In this document: piece after piece, positions 11,980 through 25,038 of the stretch | Layout: each line of letters begins with the position of its first letter | How positions within the stretch are numbered: position 1 is the stretch's first letter | Origin: Corallium rubrum | Lineage: Eukaryota > Cnidaria > Anthozoa > Scleralcyonacea > Coralliidae | Length of the DNA: 64,000 nt | Reading direction: 5' to 3' | Assembly (NCBI GenBank): GCA_964035015.1 | Contig: CAXIUP010000109.1 | Span: 15,001-79,000 of the forward strand | Notes under the pieces: generated by a model | Seen by the model: the letters and a program-made list of their open reading frames with translations, nothing else | Told to the model about the DNA's origin: nothing | Database searches by the model: none | Translations under genes and position numbers: made by a program

Positions 11980-12024
11980 CACAAGAGAGGAAAAGTACAA
12001 ATGAGAGAAAATGATAGTGACTCG
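11980..12024 (+). CDS. Host gene mini-exon, second family copy 3
   Basis: 45 nt, phase 0, between TATAG and GTACGT. Peptide HKRGKVQMRENDSDS. Third member of the HK[KR]G mini-exon series. Confidence 0.5.
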
Positions 12025-12263
12025 GTACGTAAAATAGTGCAATATAGTATATTAGTAATCATGTAATGTGAATCAAGATTGAACTATATAGAAATTATGT
12101 AAAGCAAAATACGATTGTGATGACATAACTGTTACATAGAAACATAAATCAGCTACAAAATCTTTGATGTTAATACTTTAGAAACTTCACTTGATCAATA
12201 GATAAATAAAGAAAGAAAGAAATTATAAGATAGATCAACAGATGAGTAGCCAGACTTACATGT

Positions 12264-12473
12264 AAATAAAATAAAATAAAATAAAATAAAATAAAATAAA
12301 ATAAAATAAAATAAAATAAAATAAAATAAAATAAAATAAAATAAAATAAAATAAAATAAAATAAAATAAAATAAAATAACATAAAATAAAATAAAATAAA
12401 ATAAAATAAAATAAAATAAAATAAAATAAAATAAAATAAAATAAAATAAAATAAAATAAAATAAATAAAAATA
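12264..12473. repeat. (AAAAT)n pentanucleotide microsatellite
   Basis: More than 200 bp of AAATA repeats with one interruption. Open frames across it on the minus strand are repeat artefacts. Confidence 0.95.
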
Positions 12474-12566
12474 CATTCTTTTATTCATTTTGGCATGAAT
12501 GCAACTTGAATAACACATCACTGTATAAATTACCCTATCACTCATATATATCATATGTATTAGCAG

Positions 12567-12708
12567 GAAGAGTGTGTGTTATCCTCAGAAGATGAATATG
12601 AACCTTCAGTCTCTAGCGAGAGTTATGACGATGACGATGATCTGGAGTATGACACGGAGAGTAGTGAAGATAGAAAACGACATCGAGATGAAACAAGAAA
12701 ATTAGAAG
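12567..12708 (+). CDS. Host gene exon (Asp/Glu/Ser-rich)
   Basis: 142 nt after TATTAGCAG and before GTACAG. It encodes an acidic stretch containing SESYDDDDDLEYDTESSED followed by a basic RKRHRDETRK segment, ending in phase 1. It joins in frame with the exon at 13211. Probably a disordered chromatin-type linker. Confidence 0.6.
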
Positions 12709-13210
12709 GTACAGTGACAAAATATGAGTTTGCTTTTAACGTTTTGGGGCTTAACCCATTTTTAAAGTATTTTCGAGTTTGATAGTTCAGTTTATATCAT
12801 ACAATCTTATATAATAAAAAGAATTAAATATATAATTTTGAAAAATTAGAATACTAAATTAATAAGTAATAAGCCCTCTCTAAGGTAAAGCACTGTGCAT
12901 AATCGAATCAAGCTTTTAAGCAAAAACCCCTTGCTTTTCTGTAAGTTTACTAACAACTGTCTGATCAAATATCTGCACTTTGAAGTCCTGTAATCCCTTT
13001 TGGCGTTCTCCAAAAAATATTTAATGAGGACAAATGTCACCCTTCCCTTACGCTGGCCTAGTTTCTATTTGGTCGATCGTTAGGTCGCTATAGCTACCGT
13101 TCATGGTCACTGGGATAGCTTAGATCCTAACCCAACGACGTCGCCAATGACAGCTAGTGATCTGCCAATCGACAATGAAAATAATTATGTTTTCTCCCTA
13201 TTTTCAACAG

Positions 13211-13242
13211 AGCGGTATGAGAACCAAAACAATGGAATCGCG
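13211..13242 (+). CDS. Host gene micro-exon
   Basis: 32 nt after TTCAACAG and before GTAAGT. It continues phase 1 of the previous exon and restores phase 0 (peptide ERYENQNNGIA). Confidence 0.5.
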
Positions 13243-13259
13243 GTAAGTAGCATACATGT

Positions 13260-14150
13260 AGACAAAACAGTTTAAAATTCCAAGCTTTATAATTTAACAT
13301 ATGTTTATAAAGATTGATCGTAAGCTGATATCTTAATGACTGTATGAGAAAATTTGGTCTTGTGTAAAATTGCTATAGTTCTAGCGATCTAACTATCTCT
13401 GCTAGTTGTCAGCGATTATATGTATATTTTTACAGTCCGAAGACAACTCTATGGATCTCCTCTTAAATAACTTTAAAATATCATAATTATAGAAGTGACA
13501 AAAATAAATGGCAAAACGCATTAACTACTCATAATGCCTAAAAATACACAAATTATTGATAGGACTTGCGCAAATGCAACAAAACATGTACTACTAGCTG
13601 GGAGTATTCAGTATTTCACGCTGAAGGGGATAAGATCGGGTTAGTCGATGCATGACCGCAAGGCTGCTCCTTGAGCCTGCCGAATGATTGACAAAGTCAA
13701 GGGCGTACCCTCACGTCTGACCGAAAAACCTTATGGTAACCTTCTCCCATCCCCTAGCACTGCATGTCATCTGTACAACGTACAGGGAGAGTTACCCTGG
13801 ATTGCAATACTAAGTGCATAGTCTTCGTAGATACCATATTTATCTAGTGAATCCCCGGTGGTCTCTAGTCTTGTAACATCGTTTGAAACCAAGCGACTCC
13901 TAAGTTAGGGGAGGGTGGGCGGTAGTTGAAAGACTGTTCCTTGGACAACCATATAAACACGGAGTGTTCGCATTTAACTGCATTTATTGCATAAATCTAT
14001 TTAAACCTGTCTTGTTTTCTTAACACATGTAAGCTCGTTGTACGTGTAGTGACTGTAGTTTTCAACACATTAAAACTTACCAAATACATTTGACTTTTGT
14101 TAAGCACTTTTTCAAACTAAGATTATGTGTTTTCTTGGAAATATTTATAA
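13260..14150. other. Intron with nothing recognisable
   Basis: About 0.9 kb without supported exons, RNA genes or clear repeats. Confidence 0.5.
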
Positions 14151-14163
14151 GGTAAAAAAGCAG

Positions 14164-14278
14164 TTTATATATGAAGATATAAGACATCAATCGGGAAACG
14201 AATGTGGCGAAACCTCGGCCGACTATGTCGAGAAGTTAGCAAGCGAACCGATAGAGGAAGGAAAAAATCAATCAAAAG
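14164..14278 (+). CDS. Host gene exon
   Basis: 115 nt after AAGCAG and before GTACAG, phase 0 to phase 1. The peptide includes HQSGNECGETSADYVEKL, then an acidic/basic tail. It joins in frame to the large exon at 16137. Confidence 0.5.
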
Positions 14279-14567
14279 GTACAGTAATCAACTACTATTT
14301 ACTTCATGACAATAGACGTTTCGGGAACTAGTCGCGACGACTGCAACTAATGGTGGTGGGTAAATGGTTGTGGGTACTGGGTAAAATTATTAAGAAGGCG
14401 TGGGTAAAAAGGCGTACGTCGTGGGTAGAATCGCGTCTGGTGACCGCGTAAAACATCGTGCTACTAAACAACATTATGCACCATTGGACGGCGACGACGC
14501 GTAGGAATCTGGATGTTTTTCCCGTCCGACGGCTACAACGCGACATTTCAACTTAGCAGCAAACAAT

Positions 14568-14723
14568 AAACAATTATTGGACGAGGTTGAGCAAAATATC
14601 GTGATTTGTCAGTGGCGAACAGATCAATTATTTGCCGATGCCGAAGGCAGAGGAAAATAACTGAACTGCGAGACACTGACAAATCACGATATTTTGTGAA
14701 AACCGAGTTCAATAATTGTTTTA
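14568..14723. mobile_element. Palindromic MITE, family 1 copy c
   Basis: Arms around AAAATATCGTGATTTGTCAG and its complement, with outer AACAATTATTGGACGAGG like the copies at 3422 and 4074. Confidence 0.6.
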
Positions 14724-14904
14724 TTATTCGATTTATTTCTTATTTCACATTGTTTACCTGTAATTATGGCCATTCATTTCTTGCTAGCTTGGCTGAACGA
14801 GCGATTTACGTTTGCCGAAGTGGAGTATAAACGCGCATGAGCAAAATATTATTTGCTGCAAATGCAACATTTCCCGCTAATGCGCATGAGCAGACTCCTT
14901 GTAG

Positions 14905-15605
14905 GAGCTGTTGTAAGTTAATCTCAATGGAAAACTCTGAGCTCCAAATGGCACTCAAATCCACAACCCTGTGAACGTCAGCCGGACGCTCTAACCATTG
15001 AGCCACTGGCACTCAGATGGTAGAGGGAGATTGTTTATGTTATTTTTACTTGGGAACGAGTCAGACTGTCTAGCCCAACAAATACTTGTGACATGCACAC
15101 AGGCAGTTTGACTCATTTCCAGGGATAGCTAACGCAAACAACATCAGTCTACTATTTGAGTTCCAGTGGCTGACGGGTTAGAGCGTTCAGCTGGCATTGG
15201 CATTGGGTTGTGAATTTAAAGTCCCGTCTATATAGAGCTAAGACTTTTTTCTCTAAGTTTAGCTCGCGACAGCTTGTACAGCAAAAATATACAAAACGTT
15301 TCTAAAGGTGACATAATACGTGCAACAAATTGATGCAACTTGTCGCGCAACCATGTTACTTGCAAGTTCACGTATTACTACCCACTAGTGCAACTTGTCG
15401 AGCAACACATTTTCATGTTGCAAGTTGCCGTAAGACGTTGCGAAAAGTAGAAGTCACTTCTACTCTTCGCAACATTTTCCGCAACTTGCAGCAAGGAATT
15501 TGTTGCATGACAGGTTGCAAGAGTGGGTAGTAATACGTGCAACATCACGCCACAAGTTGCAACGCACACCTGTTGTGCGACAAGTTGCAGCAATTTGTTG
15601 CTCGT
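14905..15605. repeat. 700-bp dispersed repeat, copy 1
   Basis: Begins near CTGTTGTAAGTTAATCTC and contains two oppositely oriented tRNA-like blocks. It ends in a palindromic part built from GCAACTTGTCG / CGACAAGTTGC. A second copy lies at 17775-18480. The inverted tRNA-like pair suggests a composite SINE. Confidence 0.65.
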
Positions 15606-16136
15606 TTTACTTCAAGACTTTTTTTTAATAAATTCAGAACTGCGCATTGTTAAAATACATCAAGTATGAATGTTGTTAGAAATTTGATAAGTTTATTTGA
15701 TATATTGTTCAAGTTATTATAGGTCACCAGCCTATTTTTGAAGTTACAATTTCCTTTATGTATATTTTAACAACATTAGACGCTTTCGTCATGGCAATAG
15801 TTATATATAAGTGTATTATAATATCATTAGATATATCATTACATGTCTGGAAAGCATAAATGCTGTTTTCCACTATGCGTTTTCTTGTTTCTGTTGTTAT
15901 TTTTTGTGCGAAGCGACTTTGCCTTTCTCTTGGCTGATTATAGTTTCACCTGAAAGCTAAGGAAACAAAAACAAAAAATCGCTTAGCGCAAAAAATATCG
16001 CTTAGTGGATAACAGCTTTTAATAGATCGTTGTGAAGGATGATATTCTTTAATAAGAACTTGTTTCAACAGCTACTGCACTTAACAAAAACTGTAGGAAC
16101 CTTCCTTGAAATTGTTTGTGTTTTGTTCTCTTTTAG

Positions 16137-17279
16137 TTTACGTCAGATGTGCAAAAAAAGGCAAACGCGTATACGACAGACAAAACAACTGTTTCTTTTG
16201 CCAACAAGAATTTTCGAACTTGGCTCGCCATTTTAAGCAAATACATGCCGATGAACAAGAAATAAAAGAAGTCCTGGCTCTTAGTCCGAAAAGCAAAAAA
16301 AGAAAGAAGAAACTTGAAAAACTTTCCAGAATGGGTAATTTTAACCACAACATGAAAGTCCGAGAACTAGGTGAAGGGGAACTGAAAGTTGTTCGAAGAC
16401 CACCTGCCGACATGTGCGCCAATCCAAGGGATTATTACCCATGCAAATTTTGCTATGGTTTTTTTCCAAAATCTGAGCTGTGGAGACATGCTCCCAAGTG
16501 CCCATTCCAAGAAGACAATGAAAATAACAATGTGGCATCAAAACGGATGCAATACGAGGGGGCCCTTCTACTTGCGTCGAACAAATATCCCGAAGGATGT
16601 AGCAAGAAGCTGTCGGAATGTGTTATTTCCACCATGGCGTTGGATAATGTAAGTGCTGTGGTGAAATTGGACCAAACCATTTTAGCTCTTGGTTCTGAAC
16701 TAGTCGATAATAGAGGAGTTGAAAAGGCTGGAGAGATCTCCCAACAAATGCGGGTTTTGGCAAGAATTGTGTTGGAAGCACGAAAAGCTACAGGAAATGA
16801 TAAGGCGAATTTGGAAGATTTCCTGAAACCCAGCCAGTTCGACACCTTGGTCCAATGTGCCAGGAATCTTGGTGGTTACTCGGATGCAGACGGTGCATTG
16901 GCGAATAGGCAATTTAAAACTCCATCTACGGCAGCTAAGAGTGGATACAGCATAAAAAAAGCTGCTTTAATATTGAAAGGCAACGCACTGAGGGATACAG
17001 ACATGGCAAAATTAAACGAGATTACCTGTTTCCTCCAGTTGTATGAGGCGGAATGGGGGAACAAAGTAACAAACCCAGCATTGCGGAACTTATCTTTCAA
17101 GAAGCATAATACACCACAACTCCTGCCACTGACGAATGATCTGCTGCTTCTGCGGGACTATCTTACAAAGGAGATCAAAGTGCTCACTTCGAAGCTTCGA
17201 GCGGAACCTACGAAAGAAAATTGGAAGCAACTTGCTTTAGTAACTTTAGCAAGACTAACCATATTCAACAAACGAAGAG
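16137..17279 (+). CDS. Host gene large exon with Cys/His finger-like clusters
   Basis: A 1143-nt exon after CTTTTAG and before GTATTT, entered and left in phase 1. Near its start it has NNCFFCQQEFSNLARHFKQIH, an intact C2H2-type finger. About 70 residues later comes YPCKFCYGFFPKSELWRHAP, with a trailing Cys, a second finger-like unit. The rest (about 250 residues) is helical and probably forms the N-terminal part of the tyrosine-recombinase-like region completed by the next two exons. Similar finger-plus-recombinase layouts occur in Crypton-derived host genes; that link is inference. Confidence 0.7.
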
Positions 17280-17774
17280 GTATTTATTTGTGTTGTTACA
17301 CTATACTACCGACCTAATTCCTATATAATTCCTTAGTAAGTCTTATTTATACATCTATCCACCCACCCAGCCTAAATCTGAGATAGCCAACTGCAAAAAT
17401 GAAACTAAATTTGATACCTAAATTGCAACACGGTGAGCATTTCCGTGTTTCTTGGCAGGAGCGTGTACTTCCAAGTATATATTTTCGTTTGTTTTTGCAG
17501 TACAATCTATCGTGGGTTAAACTCAGAGGGTAAGCTTTATATAGGCTTCAGACGGGTTCCAACCCACAACCTTCCGAATGCCAGCTGGACGATCTAACCA
17601 TAGAGCCACTAGAACTCAGATCGTAAGCCGATGTTGATTACGATATTTAAACGAGAATGAGTCCGTGTGTCATAAGTACTTGAATTTCATCGATTCATTG
17701 TCAGTAAATGTTATTATACCTTTGTAAAAAGGGCTTAGCTCGAACTTGGTAAAGGTTTGTATGTTTTTGCCTTG

Positions 17775-18480
17775 ACGAGCTGTTGTAAGTTAATCTCAAT
17801 GGAAAACTCTAAGCTGCAGACGGCACTCAAATCAATAACCCTCTGAACGTCAGCCAGACGCTCTAACCATTAAGCCACTGGCACTCAGATGGTAGACCGA
17901 GCTTGTTTATGTCATTTTTACTTGGGAACGAGTCAAACTGTCTAGCCCAACAAATACTTGTGACACACAGTTTGACTCATTCCCAGGGATAGCTAACGTA
18001 AACAACATCAGTCTACTATCTGAGTTCCAGTGGCTCACTGGTTAGAGCGTTCGGCTGGCATTCAGAGGGTTGTGAATTTAAATCCCGTCTATATAGAGCT
18101 AAGGGTTATTCTCTAAGTTTAGCTCGCGACAGCTTGTACAGCAAAATATACAAAACGTTTCTAAAGGTGACGTAATACGAGCAACAAATTGATGCAACTT
18201 GTCGCGCAACAATGTTGCTTGCAAATTCAGCACAATGTTGCACGTATTACTACCCACTCGTGCAACTTGTCGAGCAACACATTTCCATGTTGCAAGTTGC
18301 CGTAAAACATTGCGAAACGTAGAAGTCACTTCTACTCTTCGCAAGATTTTCCGCAACTTGCAACAAGGAATTTGTTGCATGCCAAGTTGCAAGAGTGGGT
18401 AGTAATACGTGCAACATCACGCCACAACTTGCAATGCACACCTGTTGTGCGACAAGTTGCAGCAATTTGTTTCCCGTTTC
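17775..18480. repeat. 700-bp dispersed repeat, copy 2
   Basis: Colinear with 14905-15605: paired tRNA-like blocks at 17811-17890 (minus) and 18018-18100 (plus), followed by the GCAACTTGTCG palindrome. Copies differ at many sites, so this is not a recent duplication. Confidence 0.65.
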
Positions 18481-18572
18481 ACTTCACCTTAACTTTCAGC
18501 TGAAAAAAATACAAGCGTGGTAGTGTCCAATCTTCAACAAATCGGAAAGGTGGTGAACTGCCGAAAATTTAG

Positions 18573-18674
18573 TTAACGAAATACTGACGTTTCGAGCGGA
18601 GCCCAGATCTGGGCTTCGGAGCCCAGATCTGATCTGGGCTCCGCTTGAACGTCAGTATTTCATTAACTAAATTA
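18573..18674. mobile_element. Short palindrome
   Basis: Arms GAAATACTGACGTT and AACGTCAGTATTTC enclose a duplicated AGCCCAGATCTG motif. Confidence 0.5.
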
Positions 18675-18847
18675 TTTTTTGTTGCCGTTGGATCTACTTT
18701 AATGTTCAATCGAGTGGTCAGTGTTTGTGATCGGCGTATCACTGTACAAGCGAACACACCATTTTTCCTTTTTGACTGTGGCCAAGGAGGTTATTCTATA
18801 TGTAACCGAAATATTTGTTGAACCTTTTTCTGTCCTCTTTAACATAG

Positions 18848-18965
18848 GAGGAGAAGCTGCTCGAATGACGCTGGCGGCATTCAGAAGTCGACCTGACTGG
18901 AGAAAGGTGCATAATGAAGAGATCTTCGCCTCGCTTTCAAAGACCGAAAAACATCTTTGCAAACG
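18848..18965 (+). CDS. Host gene exon, recombinase-like region
   Basis: 118 nt after AACATAG and before GTATGT. It continues phase 1 and ends in phase 2. The peptide includes LAAFRSRPDWRKVHNEEIF. It joins exactly in frame to the following recombinase-like exon, which supports both. Confidence 0.65.
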
Positions 18966-19586
18966 GTATGTAGAAACGGATCTGCTACTCTAATTAGCTT
19001 TTGGTAACAAATTAGAGAGGGAAAAGGGAAATTGGTGTGATTACTTCAACACCCAAGAACAAATTTTGGGCACTTTCCTGCTTCGTCTAAAAGTTTAAAA
19101 GAGAAATCCATGCAGTAGGATATTGTTTCTTAATTATATGTTACTCTTGGCAATTCAGCCGGTTACTAGTTTTCAAACAAGTTTATAGCGGACTCAAGAG
19201 CGTCAACTCTTACAACCAATTCAATTCAAAGAAGCAGCAACCTACTATCCCTGGACGTCAAGCTCAAATACTTCGAAATTGTTTCTTGAGCAACAGACAA
19301 GGTTAGATCCTGCAACCTTCTAATGACCGGATCTCAGACACTTTAACCACTGAGCTAATGAGGCTCGTATGGAAAACTAAGTCTAAGGTTGAAAATTCAT
19401 AGTCGTATGTATGCATCTAAGCGGTGCATTGAAATACAAAATGTAATTGAAATGATATCATAAATTATATGAATACATATAATCCACTGATAAAAAAGTA
19501 GGGTACTGCATAGGTATCGGAAACGTGGTGAACTACCGAGAATTTATAGACGAAGCGCGGTCAGGTAAAGGCATGATTATATTAAA

Positions 19587-19762
19587 GAAAGAAACGTTCT
19601 CTGATCAAAATGAATTTTTATTCACGAGCTTTCGGCCACCAGTCAGTAGCCTTCATCTGGTTGAAGTTGAATCATTAATCTTCAACCTATTAAAGCCATA
19701 AACTAACTGGTGGCCGAAAGCTCGTGAATAAAAATTCATTCCGACTCAGACAACGTTTCTTT
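19587..19762. mobile_element. Palindromic MITE
   Basis: Arms AATTTTTATTCACGAGCTTT and the inverted GAAAGCTCGTGAATAAAAATT surround a loop near 19650-19690. Confidence 0.6.
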
Positions 19763-20074
19763 TAATACTTAATATATCTACCAAGAATTTAGTGAAAGAA
19801 ATATTGACGGTTCGGGCAGAGCCCTTCGTGTGTAACATAACAAAAAATTGCGCGATAGAGGTTAAAAAATATTTAGAAACGTTAGGACAATATCTTGAAC
19901 TGTGCAAACTCAAAGATAAACCCTAAAGACAACTCAAAAAATGGCGGCACTAAAGAAAAGACAAAAGACGTTACTATTTTTTACGTATATGCTTTGTTAG
20001 AAGGAGATTATGGCCAAGAATTAATACAAATTATGCTAAAGTTGTTTTGTTTGCAGTTTGTAAACAGTAAAGAG

Positions 20075-20193
20075 GTAAGTTTTGCTAGCCAAGCTGTAGT
20101 TTCTCAGGAAAAACATTCTGGGTTTGATTCCCGGTTGGGACTCAGGATGTTTTTCCTGAGAAACTACAGCTCGACTAGCAAAACTGACACCTT
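20075..20193. mobile_element. Palindromic element
   Basis: Arms GTAGTTTCTCAGGAAAAACA and TGTTTTTCCTGAGAAACTAC are near-perfect inverted copies. Frames on both strands here mirror each other. Confidence 0.6.
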
Positions 20194-20478
20194 TAAAAAT
20201 TATGCTGCTAACTATTTTGGAAAATTTCTTGAATTTCTTTAATGCTGAAGAGTTAAACACGTATTTCATGCATGTACTTACATAAAAATAGGGAACAGTA
20301 TTACGTGTAATCGGTAGAACATCGCGAGCTAAAGGAAAATCAGGACACCTTGACATACTGTTGTTAGCGTAATTTATTTAGCCCAAAAAAGAAAAAATTG
20401 TTTTAATTTTTTAAAATTCTCGTTTTCATAAAACTTTGTTTCAAGCCTCACGTTTTCAATTCCTGATTCTTTTTAAAG

Positions 20479-20951
20479 ATTCGATATGGTCGAGATTTTG
20501 GGAAAGAGGAACAATAAAGTTCCTGTTATCCTAACACCAGATGTCAAGAATGCGATAATTGCACTAAATGAAACAAGGGGGAAGTGCGAAGTCCACGAAG
20601 ACAATCCATATGTCTTTGCTGTAAGTGATGGAAAGTCAAGAAATTCGTTGAGAGGTAATGATGTCATGGCGAAGGTGTGTAAAATGGTGGACCTCAAGCA
20701 ACCTAAGCTTGTGACGTCAACCAACCTGAGAAAATATGTTGCTACAATTTCTCAGTTGGTTGATATGAACGAGACGGAGATGGGGTGGTTAGCCAAACAC
20801 CTCGGCCATGACATCCACATCCATAAAGGTTTCTACCGGATGCAGGAAAGCACGTTGGAAATGGCAGTAGTGGGAAACCTGTTGGTGGCAATCGACGAAG
20901 GTAGAGCCCACAAGTTTAAAGGCAGAAACCTGCGTGACATACAGTTAGAAG
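20479..20951 (+). CDS. Host gene exon with tyrosine-recombinase-like signature
   Basis: A 473-nt exon after TTTAAAG and before GTATGA. It encodes about 157 residues. The segment TNLRKYVATISQLVDMNETE, then LAKHLGHDIHIHKGFYR, matches the spacing of the tyrosine-recombinase fold: Arg in LRKY, His in LGH, candidate Tyr in FYR. Crypton-derived genes keep such a fold, often without activity. Whether it is catalytic cannot be told here. The exon sits between a finger-bearing exon and a C-terminal PHD finger in one transcript. Confidence 0.65.
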
Positions 20952-21009
20952 GTATGAAAATAATCTTATTATCTTTGTATTCACAAACTGTCAATTATCC
21001 TTGCCATTA

Positions 21010-21850
21010 TTTCTAAAAAAGACCTTATTGTAAATACATTTTTTTCAGAACTTAATGTTTAGTACTAAAATATCTAGGATAGTAGAAAATTAGAAAGCGA
21101 AAATTAATTCTCTAAAAGGGATTTTGAATCACTGTCACTCAACGTGGTCAAGGGTAAATTTTGATCAACTCCAATCCGTCTCTCAGTCTTTAAATGGATA
21201 TCTGCATGCTTAAGCGAACCAGGCATACGGAAAGATAGGAGAGACGAACTTTGTCCAGTTGCAGTGTGTAATAGTCATTTATTTTTGGTGAGAGCTGCGT
21301 CCTATAGTAGTGAAGTACCCAGAGGACGGCCATTTATTTTGCAATGCAATATTCTTGGGTTACGGTTATGCTAATGTAGTTTGTAAGACTAAGAAGTCGA
21401 CAACACAGCCAAGCAAATATAAGTGTTAATAATTCTTCCTACAAAATGTGAATGCAGGTTACTTTGTTAAAGTTCCTCCAACATGCGAACTTTGTTTACT
21501 TTGTTAAAGTTCCTCCAACATGCATGAACTTTAGTTTTAATTTAACTTTAATTTTAATTTAACTGTGACGTTCAGTGCAAACAAAGGATAGTTCTTTCAC
21601 TTGGAGTAACATTTATAATCTTATTCCTTAACCGAGTACATAGTCCAACGCTGTTTAACCAACCCATTTGTTTGATACACCGCTAATAACTGTTTTTAGT
21701 GCAGGTGAATCGACATTCAAAGATACGTTTTTAGCAGTATATAATTATGTACATATATAGAAATTAGCTGCTAGTGATAAAAATGTGAAACAAATCTAGT
21801 ACGATATTTATTCGACAAACTAAATATATATTATCCCTTTGAATGTTTTT
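21010..21850. other. Intron, no feature recognised
   Basis: AT-rich intron sequence. A short direct repeat (TTTGTTAAAGTTCCTCCAAC twice near 21462-21520) is all I see. Confidence 0.5.
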
Positions 21851-21852
21851 AG

Positions 21853-21900
21853 ACTTTGTCACTACTCCTGAAAGTCACGAAGAAAGCTGTGATAACCTAG
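21853..21900 (+). CDS. Host gene mini-exon
   Basis: 48 nt after TTTTTAG and before GTTAGT, phase 1 in and out. Peptide DFVTTPESHEESCDNL. An acidic linker. Confidence 0.5.
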   Translation, partial: TLSLLLKVTKKAVIT

Positions 21901-21972
21901 GTTAGTTGCTTTTAGGTATTTTTTGTAATTTATGCCCTTTGATGAAGGCTGGCTTCATGACAAAGATATATT

Positions 21973-22122
<150 letters not shown>

Positions 22123-22332
22123 ATGTAATTGGAACATGCTTCTTGCATTTCCTGATATACTTGTGGTCTCAGGATACATACTGCGCTGCAAATGTTGACT
22201 GTAATATACAGTAGGCTCATTCATAACTCAATAAATAGCTTAGAGCAATAAAAAAGATTAGGGTCAGCATATTTGGTGGCCAAAAGGTAGGTTGGGAATC
22301 CGGAAACCCAAGTATTTTTTCTTATTTGGCCC

Positions 22333-22473
<141 letters not shown>

Positions 22474-22563
22474 CATGGACAGATGGATGGATGGATGGAT
22501 GGGTAGATGTATAGATGGGTATAGTAAACTATTACTGAATTCTGTATAATGCAAATCTTACAG

Positions 22564-22617
22564 ATGGAGGTGCTTCAAGCTCAGGTCAGCAAGAACAGGA
22601 AAATGGAACACATACAG
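22564..22617 (+). CDS. Host gene mini-exon, duplicated pair a
   Basis: 54 nt after CTTACAG, phase 1. Peptide DGGASSSGQQEQENGTHT. Nearly the same as the exon at 23478, so the exon and part of its flanks were duplicated. Confidence 0.55.
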
Positions 22618-22719
22618 GTTTGTCTAAATATACATATTTAGATAATGGGATTTTTGCTACACTGACTGGTCAGTTGTTAGAAGAGGGATCTTCATTGGAT
22701 TAGTACTAGAGGTTTCTAT

Positions 22720-23250
22720 CACTAGATATAAACTTCTGAAGGCAATAGCTAATCAAATTGAAGGATCTGCGATACAAAATCCTGTTATTCATACTAATAA
22801 AAGTTATACAACGTTAACCATATTTCCACCTATTTGTCTACCTATATCTGATTATGGGGATTTGATCTGGGGGGAACAATCTAATGAAGTCGCTATGAAT
22901 AGGCTTGAGAGTTTTCAAAATAGGTTTGTCAAGAAACTTAAATCCCAGAGCGGAAGAAATGCCTTCGGGTTGTTAACATTAAGGCAGCTTCGTTTTTATC
23001 ACCACTGTCTATATGTACATAATAGTCTTTAATAAAGGCAGTATTCCATCTTCGTCAAACATATTTACTAGGTTTAGTGAATTGCATAGTTACAGCACAA
23101 GAAATATAGATTGCGTTAAACTCCCATAATCAGATGGACAAATTGGGGAAAGAGGACATTTAAGTACAAAGCTGGCTCTGATTTTAATACACTACGCAAG
23201 GACATTAGGAAAATTAGTTCTACTGATGCATTTAAATTAAAGTGACATCT
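22720..23250 (+). pseudogene. LINE reverse-transcriptase 3' fragment
   Basis: Frame-disrupted homology to the C-terminal end of non-LTR retrotransposon ORF2. The piece ICLPISDYGDLIWGEQSN, followed by LESFQNRFVKKL, is the usual PISDYGD-WG and Q-NR pattern after the RT domain. No upstream RT palm is present, so this is a 5'-truncated dead copy lying between the duplicated exons at 22564 and 23478. Confidence 0.6.
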
Positions 23251-23477
23251 TTTTTGACATATATAATTTATAGTTAATTTAGTTAGGTTTATATTATTTT
23301 TTTTGTATTGTAAGTTATGGAGGACTTTCATGAAAAGCACCTTATGGTGAATGAAATATTTCCTCATTAAATATTGTTATTATTAATGAAATCATAACCT
23401 ATATATTAGAGGGACCCCACCTGCATGTGTTGGTGGAGTAATCTATTACTGAATTCCAGTTGATGCAAATCTTACAG

Positions 23478-23531
23478 ATGAGGGTGCTTCAAGCTCGTCC
23501 CAGCAACAAAAGGAAAACGGGATACCTACAG
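23478..23531 (+). CDS. Host gene mini-exon, duplicated pair b
   Basis: 54 nt, phase 1. Peptide DEGASSSSQQQKENGIPT. It differs from the exon at 22564 by a few substitutions and has the same splice sites. Confidence 0.55.
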
Positions 23532-23539
23532 GTTTGCCT

Positions 23540-24774
23540 AAATATATGTAATTGGATTTTCATATTCTGTTTATTTTTCATAAGTGTATATTAAAGAAGA
23601 CAGTCTTTAACCCATTCATCCCCATCTTGCCAGGAGGTCTCCCCTTGGTGAGTAAAATCATCTGGGGTTAGACAGGGTAAAATAATAAAAGTGCCAAATG
23701 GCACCCTTTTGGGATGAAAGGGTTAAGTCAGAAATAATAACAGCATAACTTGAAAAAACTATATTAATTACCCTCATTAAACACTGTTGTTACTGCTTAC
23801 TTAATTATTCTCAACACTGAAGCTATAATAAAATGATCGAGTTGATCAAAAATATTTGTTAATAAATGGTTTTTATACCAATGGGTGCGAATCCCATCAG
23901 GGATACTCAGATATTTTTTTCTGAGTAAACAGCTCTGAGAACATTTCTTACTCATATTATACATTTAATGTCTGTTCCCAAGAGAAACAGTTTAAATCAA
24001 TTCAGTCTACATTGTGCAGTTTTACTGGTGGTAGCCAGACACTGCAATTATGACTACTGTATACTACTGATGGTAGCCAGGCACTGCAATTATGCAACTA
24101 CTGTATGCTACTAGAGGTAGCCAGACACTGCAATTATGCAACTACAGTAGCGCTCAGAAATAACCTAACAAAAACTGGGGTCAAACCTAGGTTTAACCTC
24201 AGCTTAATCATAATATAACTCTGTTCAGTGTTAGTTAAACTGTCTCTAAATCACTATGAATCAAAATATGGACTGTTTTCTGTATTACTAGATAATTTTC
24301 TTGTGCTTTACTAAAGTTTATTACCATTTCTATCATTGTTTAACGTAACCTCAACCTCAACCACACTGTTAGGTTATTTCTGAGTGGTACTGTACTGTAT
24401 GCTACTGACGGTAGCCAGACACTGCAATTATGTTTTGTCATTTCAGCCAGCAAAACTGAATTGATTTAGACTATAACATTCTTGATGGTTTATAATTTAT
24501 TCAGTGTGGTATATCCCACAACAGGTCTTGTGATGAATACATATACCTTTTTGATGTGCTGGCTTGTCATCAGCTACAGTGTGCTGACAAGCTCCAAAAG
24601 AGCGAAACAGCTGTCTGCAGTGGCTGATGGTAGGCAGACACTGCAATTATGTTTTGTCATTTCAGCCAGCAAAACTGCGCGATGCAGACAGCAGACTGAA
24701 TTGATGTAGACTATAACATTCTTGATGGTTTATAATTTATGCAGTGTGGTATATCCCACATCAAGTCTGTGACC

Positions 24775-24823
<49 letters not shown>

Positions 24824-25004
24824 TTCATGCTCTCTGGATGTGTGCATGACCACTATTGTCCCACAAGTAGTTGTCACCGATAATCGCTTGGATATAAATA
24901 GTTGCCATGTCATATCTAGGTTGTACCGAGTTATACCGATAAGCTGTGGAACAGCAAAACACATGTCTGTAGATTGTACTATATATAGATGCATATATAT
25001 ATAT

Positions 25005-25038
<34 letters not shown>

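Noticed and set aside
12170..12554. Minus-strand frames of repeated FYFIL residues
   Set aside because: Products of the (AAAAT)n microsatellite.
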